A DNA stretch of 64,000 nt, taken from NCBI GenBank assembly GCA_041391965.1, contig JAWKMZ010000003.1, positions 372,001 to 436,000 on the forward strand, given 5' to 3'. The notes beneath the pieces were generated by a model, which was not told the origin of the DNA, did no database searches, and saw only the letters and a list, made by a program, of their open reading frames with translations. This document shows positions 56,554 through 64,000 of the stretch, one piece after another; within the stretch, counting starts at the first letter, position 1; every line of letters begins with the position of its first letter. The position numbers and the translations under genes were made by a program. The stretch comes from JAWKMZ01 sp041391965 (lineage in GTDB: Bacteria; Bacteroidota; Bacteroidia; Flavobacteriales; Flavobacteriaceae).

Positions 56554-58413
56554 TTATTTCTTTCCGTCCATTTTATCTTTAAGAGCTTGTAAAGCATCAT
56601 TAGCATCTCCTAAGGTTGGTTTTGCTTCTGCTGCTGTAGCTTCAGCTTTAGCAACTGCTGCTTTTACATTAGCTATTTCTTCTTCTTTAAAAATGGCTGT
56701 ATGAGAAGCGACAACTCGTTTAAATTCTTTGTTGAACTCAATAATTTTGAATTCAGCAGTGTCGCCTTTTTTCAATTTTTTACCATCTTCTTTTTCCAAA
56801 TGACGTGAAGGTACAAATGCAACGATGTCTTCGTTAAATTCAACTGTAGCGCCTTTGTCAACTAATTCAGAAATTTCAGCAGTATGAACTGTACCTAAAG
56901 CAAATTCAGTTTCGTATTTGTCCCAAGGATTATCTGTAGTTTGTTTGTGACCTAAACTTAATTTACGTCCTTCTACATCTAATTCTAAAACAACTACATC
57001 TAAAGTGTCTCCTACGTTACAAAACTCACTTGGATGTTTGATTTTTTTAGTCCAAGACAAATCTGAGATATAAATCAACCCATCAATACCTTCTTCTAAT
57101 TCAACAAACACACCAAAGTTTGTAAAGTTACGTACAATACCTTTATGCTTAGAACCTACTGGGTATTTTCCTGTAATGTCAGTCCATGGATCTGGAGTTA
57201 ATTGTTTGATGCCTAATGACATTTTACGATCTTCTCTATCAAGGGTTAAGATAACTGCTTCAATCTCATCACCTACAGATACAAAATCTTGAGCAGAACG
57301 CAAATGGGTTGACCAAGACATTTCACTTACGTGAACTAAGCCTTCAACGCCATCAGCTACTTCAATAAATGCACCATAATCAGCAATTACAACTACTTTT
57401 CCTTTTACTTTATCTCCAACTTTTACGTCTTCAGCCAATGCTTCCCAAGGATGTTTGCTTAATTGTTTTAAACCTAATTGAATACGTGATTTATCTTCAT
57501 CAAAATCAAGAATAACAACGTTTAATTTTTGGTCTAATTCAACAATTTCATTTGGATGGTTGATACGTGACCAAGAAAGGTCTGTAATGTGAATCAATCC
57601 ATCAACACCACCTAAATCAATAAAGACACCATAAGAGGTAATGTTTTTAACAACACCTTCTAATACTTGTCCTTTTTCTAATTGACCAATGATTTCTTTT
57701 TTCTGTTCTTCAATATCGGCTTCAATTAAAGCTTTATGAGAGACTACTATGTTTTTAAATTCATGATTAATTTTAACCACTTTAAATTCCATAGTTTTAT
57801 TAACGTATTGATCGTAATCTCTAATTGGTTTTACGTCAATTTGAGAACCTGGTAAGAATGCTTCAATACCAAACACGTCAACAATCATACCTCCTTTAGT
57901 TCTGCATTTTACAAAACCGTTAACAATTTCGCCAGTATCGTGAGCGTTATTAACTCTGTCCCAAGCTTTAATAACTCTTGCTTTTCTGTGAGATAATACT
58001 AATTGACCATTAGCATCTTCACGTATATCAATTAATACTTCTACTTTATCACCAACTTTTAAATTTGGATTGTAACGAAACTCATTAAGTGAAATAACAC
58101 CTTCAGATTTTGCGTTAATATCAATAATAGCATCACGATCAGTGATATGTACAACCACACCTTCTACAACTTCATCGTTTAATGTGTCTACAAAATTTTC
58201 GGATACTAATTTTTCGAATTCTTCAAGTTTCTTTTCGTCAACTTGCTCAATACCTTCTTGATAATTGTGCCAATTGAACTCTTTTAAGAATTTTTCTGGG
58301 TTTGCTTGAGCTTCAGATACTTTTGGAGCTTCAACGGTTGCAGCTGCAGTTTCAACTACTTCATTTGCATCAGTAGCTACTACTTCTGCTTGATTTGTTT
58401 CTTTTTCAGACAT
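56554..58413 (-). CDS. rpsA: 30S ribosomal protein S1
   Basis: This 619-residue S1 protein has an acidic Glu/Ala-rich N-terminal extension (about 1-60, typical of Bacteroidota). About six S1 RNA-binding domains follow, with repeated GVVKNITSYGVFIDLGGVDGLIH-like and KSRIQLGLKQLS signatures. A Lys/Ala-rich C-terminus ends it. S1 helps load mRNA on the 30S subunit, which matters in Bacteroidota where Shine-Dalgarno sequences are rare. It has its own promoter and terminator. Confidence 0.96.
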   Translation of the reverse strand: MSEKETNQAEVVATDANEVVETAAATVEAPKVSEAQANPEKFLKEFNWHNYQEGIEQVDEKKLEEFEKLVSENFVDTLNDEVVEGVVVHITDRDAIIDINAKSEGVISLNEFRYNPNLKVGDKVEVLIDIREDANGQLVLSHRKARVIKAWDRVNNAHDTGEIVNGFVKCRTKGGMIVDVFGIEAFLPGSQIDVKPIRDYDQYVNKTMEFKVVKINHEFKNIVVSHKALIEADIEEQKKEIIGQLEKGQVLEGVVKNITSYGVFIDLGGVDGLIHITDLSWSRINHPNEIVELDQKLNVVILDFDEDKSRIQLGLKQLSKHPWEALAEDVKVGDKVKGKVVVIADYGAFIEVADGVEGLVHVSEMSWSTHLRSAQDFVSVGDEIEAVILTLDREDRKMSLGIKQLTPDPWTDITGKYPVGSKHKGIVRNFTNFGVFVELEEGIDGLIYISDLSWTKKIKHPSEFCNVGDTLDVVVLELDVEGRKLSLGHKQTTDNPWDKYETEFALGTVHTAEISELVDKGATVEFNEDIVAFVPSRHLEKEDGKKLKKGDTAEFKIIEFNKEFKRVVASHTAIFKEEEIANVKAAVAKAEATAAEAKPTLGDANDALQALKDKMDGKK

Positions 58414-58534
58414 ATGCTGAATATTAATTTGTATTCTGAGTGTTTTTTGGAAGTTGAAGCAACAAACACACAGAAGTGTTATTGTTTTTTATATTTCATT
58501 TCCTTTCTCTTCCAAGGTGTCGCTAAAAGGAGTG

Positions 58535-58566
58535 CAAAAATACAACTAAATTCTTTGATTTCCAAA
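58535..58566 (-). promoter_or_regulatory. rpsA promoter, both boxes visible
   Basis: On the minus strand TTTG (58566-58563) is followed after 20 nt by TATTTTTG (58542-58535), matching the Bacteroidota TTTG / TAnnTTTG pattern at normal spacing. The implied 5' leader of rpsA is about 115 nt, long enough for an autoregulatory structure, though I did not identify one. Confidence 0.65.
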
Positions 58567-58693
58567 TAATTCAAAAGACTCTTCTTTATTAAAATCATCT
58601 CCTTTTATTTTGTTAAAAACTGATGCGTTAAATATTGGGTTTATGGCATATAAATTGATATATTAGAGTGTTATTAATTAAAAAATATTCATT

Positions 58694-59071
58694 ATGGTAA
58701 AAGCAAAATATCAAGATGTTTTAGACTTAGGACAAGCACTAAACATTCAGGATGGAGATGTCAAAGAAGAAAACGGCATTTTAAAAATTAAAGGAACTGC
58801 AAAAACACAGTACGAAAAAAATATACTTTGGGACAAAATAAAGGCAATTGGTGGTGACAACCCTTCTGATATTGCTGCTGACATTAAGGTTGCTGACACT
58901 TCGGTTTACGCAAGACACATTGTAAAACCTGGTGAAACTTTAGGTAAAATTGCCAAACATTATTATGGTGATGCCATGAAGTACAAGCAAATTTTTTCAG
59001 CAAACACTGATGTTTTAAAGAATCCAGATTTAATTCATCCTAATCAAGAATTGATTATTCCAAATTTATAA
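58694..59071 (+). CDS. BON-like plus LysM domain protein (Kbp/YgaU type)
   Basis: This 125-residue protein without signal peptide has an N-terminal BON-like half (AKYQDVLDLGQALNIQDGDV, ENGILKIKGTAKTQYEKN) and a C-terminal LysM domain (about 78-125; YARHIVKPGETLGKIAKHYY, NPDLIHPNQELIIPNL). The architecture is that of E. coli Kbp (YgaU), a cytoplasmic potassium-binding protein. Whether potassium is bound here is not testable by eye. It is a monocistronic gene divergent from rpsA, with its own terminator. Confidence 0.87.
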   Translation: MVKAKYQDVLDLGQALNIQDGDVKEENGILKIKGTAKTQYEKNILWDKIKAIGGDNPSDIAADIKVADTSVYARHIVKPGETLGKIAKHYYGDAMKYKQIFSANTDVLKNPDLIHPNQELIIPNL

Positions 59072-59117
59072 GCATTATTGATTTAGATTTTAAAATCTAA
59101 AAATAAAACTTCTATTT

Positions 59118-59141
59118 AAAAGCAACTTTCGGGTTGCTTTT
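59118..59141 (+). terminator. Intrinsic terminator of the LysM gene
   Basis: The stem AAAAGCAAC/GTTGCTTTT has a TTTCGG loop and a T-rich 3' side, 46 nt after the stop codon. Confidence 0.8.
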
Positions 59142-59221
59142 TATTTTCATTTTTTTTTGATGACATTTTTTTAGCTTAACGATGGTAATAAACTCAATAC
59201 AAATTTTTAAAACTTACTATT

Positions 59222-59830
59222 ATGAAACATTTAAAATTTATTATGATTGCCATTTTCATAGCAACAACTGCTTCCTGCAGTAAAGATGATTCTGATAAGC
59301 AGCCTAAAGACATTAATCAATTAGTTGAAAACTTTGTGACTCCAAGCCTTAAGACGTCTCTTGAACAACTTGGGTTTAACTTTAATGATGGTGTAGATCA
59401 GCCAGATATTTCTGGTACCTTTTTCTATTCAACACACGTGTTGCAAGCTACAAACATAGAAGATGATGATCCTATAGGTACTGAATTTGTAACGAGCACC
59501 TTTACATTTTCAAATTTAAACCCAGAAAATAGGACATTTTCATTTTCAGGTATGGATGGTGGAGGTGCATCGTTTGGAAATGCAACAGATACTTTCTATT
59601 CAGGAACAGGAAATAAGTTTTCAGCTTATGTTAAATTTACAGTCACTTCTGATGGAGAGACTGCAATTGCTTTACTTGCTATATCAGGAACTATTAGTGA
59701 AAGTGGTATTTTAGATGCACAAGATGCTATTCTTATGCTTGATAATATGGGAAATCCAACAAATTCATTTATTGAAAATGGCAAAGGACGTTTATTTATA
59801 GATGGAGACGGAACTGCTGAAAGGCTCTAA
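59222..59830 (+). CDS. Putative lipoprotein of unknown function
   Basis: The 202-residue product has a lipoprotein signal (KHLKFIMIAIFIATTASC, Cys at about 19) followed by an acidic linker SKDDSDKQPKD. The rest is beta-rich: DISGTFFYSTHVLQ, TSTFTFSNLNPENRTFSFSG, GNKFSAYVKFTVTSDGETA and a final ENGKGRLFIDGDGTAERL. I do not recognise a family. It is a stand-alone gene between the LysM terminator and the convergent cmk. Confidence 0.75.
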   Translation: MKHLKFIMIAIFIATTASCSKDDSDKQPKDINQLVENFVTPSLKTSLEQLGFNFNDGVDQPDISGTFFYSTHVLQATNIEDDDPIGTEFVTSTFTFSNLNPENRTFSFSGMDGGGASFGNATDTFYSGTGNKFSAYVKFTVTSDGETAIALLAISGTISESGILDAQDAILMLDNMGNPTNSFIENGKGRLFIDGDGTAERL

Positions 59831-59868
59831 AACATCATCCTATAAAATAAAAGATGCATTAAAAACGC

Positions 59869-60570
59869 TTATATTAATTCTCTAATAGTTTTTTTAGCTA
59901 AGCTATAAAGGATATCAAATTGTTCTTTTAGGGTCAAATTAGAATTGTCAAATTCTATGGCATCTTTTGCTTTACGCAAAGGAGAATCGTCTCTATTAGT
60001 GTCAATATTATCCCTTAACATAACGTTATGGAGAACATCATCATAGTCAACATCTAAATCGTTTTTCAATAATTCATCATAGCGTCTCTTTGCTCTGGTT
60101 TTTGCAGAGGCTGTCATAAACAATTTTAATTCAGCATCAGGAAAAACAACGGTTCCAATATCGCGTCCATCCATCACAACGCCTTTATTTTTGCCCATTT
60201 GTTGTTGTTGCTGTACCAGCACACTTCGCACTTCTGACACCTCTGCAACTCTACTTACGTATTGTGATACTTCTAAAGTTCTAATCTCTTGTTCAATATT
60301 TTTGCCATTCAAATACACTTCAGCAAAACCTAAATGCGCATTGAACTTAAATGAAATATGAATATTATTTAATTGTGAAATTAATTTTTGACTATCAAAA
60401 TGATGATTATTTATAAAATCATTTTGCATTGCATAAAAAGTGACAGCTCTATACATGGCTCCAGAATCTACATAAATATATCCCAAAGCTTTCGCCAATT
60501 GTTTGGCAACCGTACTTTTACCTGTTGATGAAAATCCGTCGATAGCTATGGTAATTTTTTTCATATTCAT
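59869..60570 (-). CDS. cmk: Cytidylate kinase
   Basis: Cmk phosphorylates CMP and dCMP. The 233-residue protein has the P-loop GFSSTGKS (12-19), a YVDSGAMYRAVTFYA nucleotide motif, VVMDGRDIGTVVFPDAELKL and the lid with RAKRRYDEL. An ATG three codons in (MKKITIAIDG) is an alternative start. It is 24 nt downstream of porQ and probably co-transcribed with it, a common arrangement in Flavobacteriaceae. The kinase recycles CMP, which CMP-Kdo transfer also releases. Confidence 0.95.
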   Translation of the reverse strand: MNMKKITIAIDGFSSTGKSTVAKQLAKALGYIYVDSGAMYRAVTFYAMQNDFINNHHFDSQKLISQLNNIHISFKFNAHLGFAEVYLNGKNIEQEIRTLEVSQYVSRVAEVSEVRSVLVQQQQQMGKNKGVVMDGRDIGTVVFPDAELKLFMTASAKTRAKRRYDELLKNDLDVDYDDVLHNVMLRDNIDTNRDDSPLRKAKDAIEFDNSNLTLKEQFDILYSLAKKTIRELI

Positions 60571-60594
60571 TTTTTGTAAAAATGGAAGTGTTAT

Positions 60595-61614
60595 TTAACG
60601 TAAATCTATTTGCAAGCCAAAAAAACTTGTGTTGGAAGCTCCTGTATAGCGTGCATGTGTATAATTAAATCTCATTTTATTGAGTTTGATACCAATTCCG
60701 AAAGACAAACCAGAAAAGTTCCGTTGGTCAACAATTCGCAGTTCTTCGGCTCGTCTAAAATTATAACCCAACCTCAAATTAAACCCTCTATCAGGAAACA
60801 ACTCTGCTCCAATAATAGTATGCCTTAATGTTTCATTTAAAAACCCTACTTTTTCTTGAGTTTGATTGCCATCTAAATCGGTTGTGGCTCTTGCAGGATT
60901 TGAAGCTCCAATAGGCCATTTTTGCAAGTTTTCAAAGGTTAAATGCCAACGAATTGGGACATTTTCTAAGGTTTGCGACAATCCTAAATCGACTTCAAAA
61001 GGCAGTTTTTCGTTAAGTCCAGCGTAAGTGGTAAACTGAGTTCCTAAATTTCTGACACTTAACGCTGCATGAAAATCTAAATCTTCATTAATATACATAA
61101 TACCAACATCAATAGCGCCACCAAGTGAATTGTATTGCTCTAATTTTGAAGTAATTAATTTTCCGTTAAAGCCAATATGAACATCGGAATATGGAATTTG
61201 ATATGCATATCCAAAAGATAATGCTGCTTCATTACCTGTAAACGATCCAGTAGAATTACCATGTTCATCATAACCTTCAAAACTTCCGTAATTAATATAG
61301 GTCATTCCAACATGAAAGGTTTGTACATGTCTGTCCCAAGTATAAGCATAAGCTGCAGTACCATAACTGATACCTCCTAAATAGCTCGAATAATTTAAGG
61401 CCAATTGGTTATCCATTTCTGGATTAATGGTTGCTGGATTGTACAATCCACTGGTTACATCATAATCAAAATTAGTGATTACTTTTCCGCCTAAAGCTGC
61501 TTGACGAGGTGAGGATACCAAATTTAAAAATTGATAGGTGGCTTCACCACCAATTTGCGCAAAAATTGTGGTTACATAAAAAATGCAAAACAAACTGGTA
61601 ATCCTCTTTATCAT
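60595..61614 (-). CDS. porQ: Type IX secretion system protein PorQ
   Basis: This 339-residue outer-membrane beta-barrel has a signal peptide (cleavage near IFAQ-IGGE). The PorQ opening is GGEATYQFLNLVSSPRQAAL, and GYAYQIPYSDVHIGFNGKL and RFNYTHARYTGASNT-like C-terminal strands follow. In Porphyromonas PorQ works with PorU, PorV and PorZ in the attachment complex that anchors type IX cargo. It belongs with the adhesin at 37.9-48.1 kb functionally. It has a -7 element just 8 nt before its ATG. Confidence 0.93.
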   Translation of the reverse strand: MIKRITSLFCIFYVTTIFAQIGGEATYQFLNLVSSPRQAALGGKVITNFDYDVTSGLYNPATINPEMDNQLALNYSSYLGGISYGTAAYAYTWDRHVQTFHVGMTYINYGSFEGYDEHGNSTGSFTGNEAALSFGYAYQIPYSDVHIGFNGKLITSKLEQYNSLGGAIDVGIMYINEDLDFHAALSVRNLGTQFTTYAGLNEKLPFEVDLGLSQTLENVPIRWHLTFENLQKWPIGASNPARATTDLDGNQTQEKVGFLNETLRHTIIGAELFPDRGFNLRLGYNFRRAEELRIVDQRNFSGLSFGIGIKLNKMRFNYTHARYTGASNTSFFGLQIDLR

Positions 61615-61621
61615 AGATGCG

Positions 61622-61629
61622 CAAAAGTA
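61622..61629 (-). promoter_or_regulatory. Candidate -7 element of porQ-cmk, close to the start codon
   Basis: The minus strand reads TACTTTTG, an exact TAnnTTTG match, ending 7 nt before the porQ ATG. A TTG lies 22 nt upstream of it. If used, the transcript would be leaderless or nearly so. Confidence 0.45.
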
Positions 61630-61680
61630 ATATATCTAACTTAAACGGTTGCAAGTATAATTTATTTTTGATTGAAAAAA

Positions 61681-61705
61681 AAACCTCAACAAATTGTTGA
61701 GGTTT
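61681..61705 (-). terminator. Intrinsic terminator of lon
   Basis: An 11-bp perfect stem AAACCTCAACA/TGTTGAGGTTT with a 3-nt loop is followed on the minus strand by a run of T's. It lies 5 nt after the lon stop, separating lon from porQ. Confidence 0.85.
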
Positions 61706-61709
61706 AGGT

Positions 61710-64000
61710 TTATAAAGTTTTAGCGTTTTTAACTTTTTGATGTGTTAATGCGTGTTTTAAAACATGACTCATGTCTGTAACATAATGAAACTTTAGCCCT
61801 TTTAAGTATTCGGGTTTTATTTCATCTATATCGCGTCTATTGTCTTCACAAAGCAAAATTTCTTTAATATGAGCACGTTTAGCAGCTAATATTTTTTCTT
61901 TGATGCCTCCAACTGGCAATACTTTACCTCGCAAAGTGATTTCACCAGTCATTGCCAAACCACTTTTTACTTTACGTTGTGTAAATAAGGATACTAAAGA
62001 CGTTAACATAGTAACACCTGCACTTGGTCCATCTTTTGGCGTAGCTCCTTCTGGTACGTGAATGTGAACATTATATTTTTCAAAAATATCTGGGTTAATA
62101 CCAAATTCTTCAGCATTGGCTTTAATATACTCCATGGCAATAGTGGCCGATTCTTTCATAACCGTTCCTAAATTTCCTGTAATGCTTAGATTGCCTTTTC
62201 CTTTGGATAGTATGGATTCAATAAACAAAATATCGCCTCCTACTCTGGTCCAAGCCAATCCTGTCACTACGCCAGCCACATTATTATTTTCATATTTATC
62301 ACGCTCTAATTTTGGAGCTCCTAATACTTCAATAATATCTTCGTTGGTAACTTTGATATTGTATGGTTCTTCCATGGCAATGTTTTTGGCAGCAAAACGC
62401 ACCATTTTAGCCAATTGTTTTTCCAAACTTCTCACTCCAGATTCTCTTGTATAGCCTTCAACAATTTTTTCTAACTGAGGTTTGGCTATTTTTAAATTTT
62501 TATCAGTTAAGCCATGTTCTTTTAATTGTTTTGGCAATAAATGACGTTTTCCAATTTCTACTTTTTCTTCAATTGTATAACCAGAAACATCAATAATTTC
62601 CATTCTGTCTAACAATGCTGGCTGAATTGTACTTAAGCTGTTTGCTGTAGCAATGAACATGACTTTTGATAAATCAAATCCCATTTCTAAGAAATTATCA
62701 TAAAACTCTCCATTTTGCTCAGGATCTAAAACTTCTAACATGGCAGATGACGGATCACCTTGGTGAGAATTGGTTAGTTTATCTATTTCATCTAACACAA
62801 AAACAGGATTAGACGTTCCTGCTTTTTTCAAACTTTGAAGTATGCGTCCAGGCATAGCACCAATATAGGTTTTACGATGGCCACGAATTTCAGCTTCATC
62901 ACGTAAACCTCCCAAAGACATTCTTACATACTCACGTCCTAAAGCTTCCGCAATTGATTTACCTAAAGAGGTTTTACCAACTCCAGGAGGTCCATACAAA
63001 CAGAGAATTGGCGATTTCATATCATTACGCAACTTTAAAACTGCAAGATATTCTATAATTCTACGCTTAACATCATCCAAACCATAATGGTCTCTATCTA
63101 AAATTCGTTTAGCACGTTTTAGGTCAAACTTGTCCTTGCTAAACTCATTCCAAGGCAATTCTAAAAATAAATCGAGATAATTGCGCTGAATAGAATACTC
63201 AGCCACTTGAGGATTCATACGCTGCATTTTCATCAATTCTTTGTTAAAATGCTCTGCAACTTTAGCGTCCCAACGCTTGTTTTTTGCTTTCAAGCGCATT
63301 TCTTCCAATTCTTCATCATAAGAAACACCACCTAATTCTTCTTGGATGGTTTTCATTTGTTGATGCAAAAAGTATTCGCGTTGTTGTTGGTTCATGTCAA
63401 TTTGAACCTTAGATTGAATATCGTTTTTGAGTTCTAGTTTTTGAAACTCGACATTCATATATTTTAAAGTAGCTAAAGCTCGTTCTTTTAAATCATTGAT
63501 TTCTAATAACTTCTGTTTTTCTTCAACCGAAAGATTCATGTTTGATGACACAAAGTTGATTAAAAACGAGTTGCTTTCAATATTTTTAATCGCAAAAGTA
63601 GCTTCTGTAGGAATATTTGGACTGTCTTTAATTATTTGAAGTGCCAACTCCTTTATAGAGTCAATAATGGCCGAAAATTCTTGATTGTTTTTGGCTGGTT
63701 TTGCTTCAGCAATATCTTTTACGGTTGCTGTGATATAAGGTTTTTCTGTAGTTATCTGATCAACTTCAAAACGTTTTTTACCTTGAATGATAACAGTTGT
63801 ATTACCATCAGGCATTTTTAAAACACGCAAAATACGAGCAACGGTTCCTGTTTTGTAAATATCTTTACCAACAGGGTCTTCAATATTTTCATCTTTTTGA
63901 GACACCACACCAATTACCTTTGAGCCTTTATTAGCATCATTGATTAATTTGATAGATTTGTCTCTTCCTGCAGTAATTGGAATAACCACACCAGGAAACA
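61710..64000 (-). CDS. lon: Endopeptidase La (Lon protease), 5' end outside the window
   Basis: Lon is the ATP-dependent serine protease for damaged and regulatory proteins. The frame is open to the right edge ([10 protein letters not shown] continues into the missing N-terminus). A GTG near 63989 could be read as a start but would truncate the N-domain, so the true start is off-window. Visible parts are the N-domain, Walker [12 protein letters not shown], Walker B FVLDEIDK, the catalytic Ser in [10 protein letters not shown] (about 650 codons in) and the catalytic Lys in [13 protein letters not shown]. About 760 codons are shown. Confidence 0.95.
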   Translation of the reverse strand, partial: FPGVVIPITAGRDKSIKLINDANKGSKVIGVVSQKDENIEDPVGKDIYKTGTVARILRVLKMPDGNTTVIIQGKKRFEVDQITTEKPYITATVKDIAEAKPAKNNQEFSAIIDSIKELALQIIKDSPNIPTEATFAIKNIESNSFLINFVSSNMNLSVEEKQKLLEINDLKERALATLKYMNVEFQKLELKNDIQSKVQIDMNQQQREYFLHQQMKTIQEELGGVSYDEELEEMRLKAKNKRWDAKVAEHFNKELMKMQRMNPQVAEYSIQRNYLDLFLELPWNEFSKDKFDLKRAKRILDRDHYGLDDVKRRIIEYLAVLKLRNDMKSPILCLYGPPGVGKTSLGKSIAEALGREYVRMSLGGLRDEAEIRGHRKTYIGAMPGRILQSLKKAGTSNPVFVLDEIDKLTNSHQGDPSSAMLEVLDPEQNGEFYDNFLEMGFDLSKVMFIATANSLSTIQPALLDRMEIIDVSGYTIEEKVEIGKRHLLPKQLKEHGLTDKNLKIAKPQLEKIVEGYTRESGVRSLEKQLAKMVRFAAKNIAMEEPYNIKVTNEDIIEVLGAPKLERDKYENNNVAGVVTGLAWTRVGGDILFIESILSKGKGNLSITGNLGTVMKESATIAMEYIKANAEEFGINPDIFEKYNVHIHVPEGATPKDGPSAGVTMLTSLVSLFTQRKVKSGLAMTGEITLRGKVLPVGGIKEKILAAKRAHIKEILLCEDNRRDIDEIKPEYLKGLKFHYVTDMSHVLKHALTHQKVKNAKTL

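Noticed and set aside
63980..63989. GTG near 63989 as the lon start
   Set aside because: The frame stays open to the window edge with conserved FPGVVIPIT residues before and after it, so the true start lies outside.

Overview
The window is about 64 kb of AT-rich DNA from a member of the Flavobacteriaceae (Bacteroidota). This rests on four observations: type IX secretion genes (PorQ, PorP/SprF, a type B gliding-motility C-terminal domain), a bacillithiol deacetylase, -7 elements of the form TAnnTTTG, and a flavobacterial gene repertoire (DUF3822, lon-porQ-cmk, sixA-ppk1-ppx). No plasmid, phage, transposon or CRISPR signature was seen.

Layout. 0.3-12.7 kb (minus strand): a reductive pyrimidine degradation cluster, mmsA - class III aminotransferase - NCS1 transporter - hydA - ureidopropionase-like nitrilase - preT - preA, tailed by a YheT hydrolase and yifB. 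Together these predict uptake of uracil or thymine, reduction by PreTA, ring opening by HydA, decarbamoylation to beta-alanine or beta-aminoisobutyrate, transamination, and oxidation to acetyl- or propionyl-CoA by MmsA. 12.9-22.2 kb: ade-tilS, pabB divergent from a DEAD-box helicase, an S1/P1 nuclease, tRNA-His, bshB1, a TMEM175-like channel and a trans-sulfuration enzyme. 22.4-37.8 kb: an acyltransferase, kdnB, a HAD hydrolase and kdsB (8-amino-Kdo synthesis), a RecD/Pif1-like helicase, a membrane protein, DUF3822, rsmD, rnpB, dnaX, a lipoprotein, miaE, an outer-membrane barrel protein, ppx, ppk1, sixA and a small secreted protein. 37.9-50.9 kb: a giant type IX-secreted repeat adhesin followed by its PorP/SprF partner and an OmpA/PD40 protein. 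51-64 kb: a DUF1801 pseudogene, a CAP lipoprotein, pdxH, rnz, pyrB, pyrR, rpsA, a LysM protein, a lipoprotein, cmk, porQ and lon (5' end outside the window).

The most important caution is that nearly every gene between about 22.9 and 45.1 kb is cut by single-base indels, including housekeeping genes such as dnaX, while both flanks read cleanly. Near-identical tandem repeats inside the adhesin show the same indels directly. I read this as an unpolished stretch of consensus, probably a bridged gap, rather than as gene decay. Genes there are annotated as whole loci with approximate frames.

The most interesting biology is the adhesin (three families of 79-residue modules on an identical 237-nt period, arranged A6-D3-B10-D2-C5), the complete pyrimidine catabolic cluster with an unusual transporter insertion, and the kdnB/kdsB pair.
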